Shown one piece after another: positions 62,662 to 64,000 of a stretch of 64,000 nucleotides of DNA. Made by a program: the position numbers and the translations under genes. Below the pieces are notes generated by a model that made no database searches, was not told where the DNA came from, and saw only the letters and a program-made list of their open reading frames with translations. This DNA comes from Agromyces humatus (lineage in GTDB: Bacteria > Actinomycetota > Actinomycetes > Actinomycetales > Microbacteriaceae). Position 1 is the first letter of the stretch. Each line of letters begins with the position of its first letter. The stretch lies in NCBI RefSeq assembly GCF_021228295.1, contig NZ_JAJQPD010000012.1:58979-122978 (forward strand), written 5' to 3'.

Positions 62662-63492
62662 ATGACCTCCGTTCCCCGCATCCAACTCAACGACGGCAAC
62701 TCCATCCCCCAGCTCGGCTTCGGCGTGTTCAAGGTCGACCTGAACGAGACCGAGCGCATCGTCACCGACGCGCTCGACGTCGGCTACCGGCACTTCGACA
62801 CGGCCCGCATCTACGGCAACGAGCAGGGGGTCGGACGCGCCATCGCGAACGCCGGCGTCCCCCGTGAAGAGCTCTTCGTCACGACCAAGATCTGGAACGA
62901 CGACCACGGCACGCAGTCGGCGTTCGACGCGTTCGATGCGAGCCTCGAGCGACTCGGGCTCGACTACGTCGACCTCTACCTGATCCACTGGCCGACGCCC
63001 GCCCAGGATCGATACGTCGAGACCTGGCGTGCGCTCGAGGCGATCCGCGAGTCGGGCCGTGCTCGCTCGATCGGCGTGTCGAACTTCCTCGTGCCCCACC
63101 TCGAGCGGCTGCTCGACGAGACGGCCGTCGTGCCGGCGATCGACCAGATCGAGCTGCACCCCGCGCACCAGCAGCCGGCCACCGCCGCCTTCGCGGCAGA
63201 GCACGGCATCGCCGTCGAGGCGTGGGGACCGCTCGGGCAGGGCAAGTATCCGCTGCTCGAGCTGCCCGAGATCGTCGGCCCGGCCGAGGCGCACGGCACG
63301 TCGCCGGCGCAGGTCGTCCTTCGCTGGCACCTGCAGCGTGGCTACATCGTGTTCCCCAAGACGACGAGTCGTGCTCGCATGCAGCAGAACTTCGACGTGT
63401 TCGACTTCGAACTCGGCGACGACGAGATGCAGGCGATCACCGAGCTCGAGCGCGAACGTCGCGGCGGGTCGCACCCCGATGCGGTGAACTGA
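62662..63492 (+). CDS. Aldo/keto reductase
   Basis: A 276-residue NADPH reductase with DVGYRHFDTARIYGNE, FVTTKIWNDDHGT (catalytic Lys), YLIHWPTP (catalytic His) and FPKTTSRARMQQNF. Close to 2,5-diketo-D-gluconate-reductase-type enzymes and to the reductase at 52676. The start at 62662 is preferred to an ATG at 62653 because GGTGGG would abut the latter. The rRNA control region begins downstream. Confidence 0.94.
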   Translation: MTSVPRIQLNDGNSIPQLGFGVFKVDLNETERIVTDALDVGYRHFDTARIYGNEQGVGRAIANAGVPREELFVTTKIWNDDHGTQSAFDAFDASLERLGLDYVDLYLIHWPTPAQDRYVETWRALEAIRESGRARSIGVSNFLVPHLERLLDETAVVPAIDQIELHPAHQQPATAAFAAEHGIAVEAWGPLGQGKYPLLELPEIVGPAEAHGTSPAQVVLRWHLQRGYIVFPKTTSRARMQQNFDVFDFELGDDEMQAITELERERRGGSHPDAVN

Positions 63493-63609
63493 GCCATCAG
63501 CATCCGCCTGGCGCACCGATGATCGCTGCGAATTCCGGCGCGATCAGGCTTGGGATGTCCCGGGCGCGGCACTGCAGCATCTGCGACACGCCCGGGATGC
63601 ACGGCGGAT

Positions 63610-63639
63610 TTGGCGCTCTCGCGCTGTTCCACGTAGATT
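63610..63639 (+). promoter_or_regulatory. Putative rRNA promoter P1
   Basis: TTGGCG at 63610-63615, 18-base spacer, TAGATT at 63634-63639. First of three promoter-like boxes in the 16S upstream region; assigned by eye. Confidence 0.45.
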
Positions 63640-63725
63640 TTCTCTTGTCGCCACGGCGGTGCGGAGGGCCGAGAGCCAGCCGGCCGCGAAGACGAAGATC
63701 TTAGCCAAATAGCCTCGAAGTCGCA

Positions 63726-63754
63726 TTGCGACTCGGTGATTTCAAGCCTAAGAT
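63726..63754 (+). promoter_or_regulatory. Putative rRNA promoter P2
   Basis: TTGCGA at 63726-63731, 17-base spacer, TAAGAT at 63749-63754. Confidence 0.6.
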
Positions 63755-63838
63755 AGAACCTCCACTAAGTACGGGCCATGACCTCTGTGTCGTGGCTTGG
63801 TCGTGAGATGCGACCGGCGGACTTCGGATCACATCCGA

Positions 63839-63866
63839 TTGCCCGCGTCAAGTGGTACGGTAGATA
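63839..63866 (+). promoter_or_regulatory. Putative rRNA promoter P3
   Basis: TTGCCC at 63839-63844, 16-base spacer, TAGATA at 63861-63866. Nearest promoter to the conserved leader. Confidence 0.55.
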
Positions 63867-64000
63867 GGTTGCCCTGAGGGCAGGCCGCGAGGCTGAAACT
63901 TGGGTGCGTCCGTTCCTTGAGAACTCAACAGCGTGCACTATGTTCAATGCCAATTTTTTGAACCCCGACCAGCCTTTGGGTTGGTGGGTTTCCTTTGATT
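63867..64000 (+). promoter_or_regulatory. 16S rRNA leader (antitermination and processing signals)
   Basis: Contains the actinobacterial leader motif CTTGAGAACTCAACAGCGTG at 63916-63935 and then the hairpin ACCAGCC-TTTG-GGTTGGT with flanking AACCC/GGGTT pairing at 63961-63990, a likely RNase III processing stem. The 16S gene would begin just past the right edge. Between the aldo/keto reductase and P1 (63493-63609) I see nothing else. Confidence 0.8.

Overview
This is a GC-rich chromosomal segment of an actinobacterium, most likely a member of the Microbacteriaceae (Agromyces/Microbacterium-like). The evidence is the GC-ending codon use, frequent GTG and TTG starts, stand-alone GroEL behind a CIRCE operator, actinobacterial marker families (DUF3263, LytR C-terminal, DUF3027, DUF2530, WXG100, XPB with a separate helicase N-terminal-domain protein, LigC-type ligase) and an rRNA leader of actinobacterial type at the right edge. 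The genus is an inference. I see no phage, insertion sequence, conjugation gene or CRISPR array.

Left part (1-7 kb): the start of a nitroreductase-like gene, msrB, a DUF3263/LytR_C pair, a cold-shock gene with a long leader, CIRCE-controlled groEL, an orphan WXG100 protein and a two-component system whose kinase carries an unusual Ala/Arg/Lys-rich insertion. From 7 to 11.4 kb lies the most intriguing block. A SufR-like regulator with a cysteine cluster faces a tightly overlapping operon: folE-type GTP cyclohydrolase I, an FAD/NAD(P)H reductase, a FolP2-like dihydropteroate-synthase homologue with altered signature motifs, and a RibD/DHFR-fold reductase. It looks like a pterin-related pathway of unknown end product.

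11.4-34 kb: XPB helicase and its partner, a cold-shock/DUF3027 pair, serC, a DtxR/IdeR-type iron regulator, and two secreted peptidase-like genes (NlpC/P60 and CHAP) with near-identical promoters and TTG starts, flanking an HNH nuclease. An overlooked 33-residue peptide gene follows. Then come a beta-propeller lactonase, tRNA-Arg(CCT), a SWIM/SNF2 helicase divergent from a LigC-type ligase, an Lrp regulator divergent from alanine dehydrogenase, and an operon in which an FAD-linked oxidase sits between two remnants of one dihydrofolate-reductase-family gene, facing a MocR-type regulator.

34-57.6 kb: rhodanese, a very large SF1-helicase-like protein with broken Walker A and B motifs, a tandem repeat copying the 3' end of mscL, the mscL/fmdB/formyl-THF-ligase operon, galU, an acetyltransferase, a perfect 28-28-28 bp inverted repeat, tRNA-Ala(CGC), transporters, small redox enzymes, a potassium/proton antiporter with its regulatory subunit, an alanyl-tRNA editing protein, an acyl-CoA dehydrogenase, a DUF4349 lipoprotein and a polar amino-acid ABC transporter.

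57.6-64 kb: hrpA, which has two in-frame copies of a palindromic repeat in its coding sequence and further copies at its 3' end; a CPBP protease gene with an apparent frameshift; an aldo/keto reductase; and the multi-promoter control region and leader of an rRNA operon whose 16S gene lies just outside the window.
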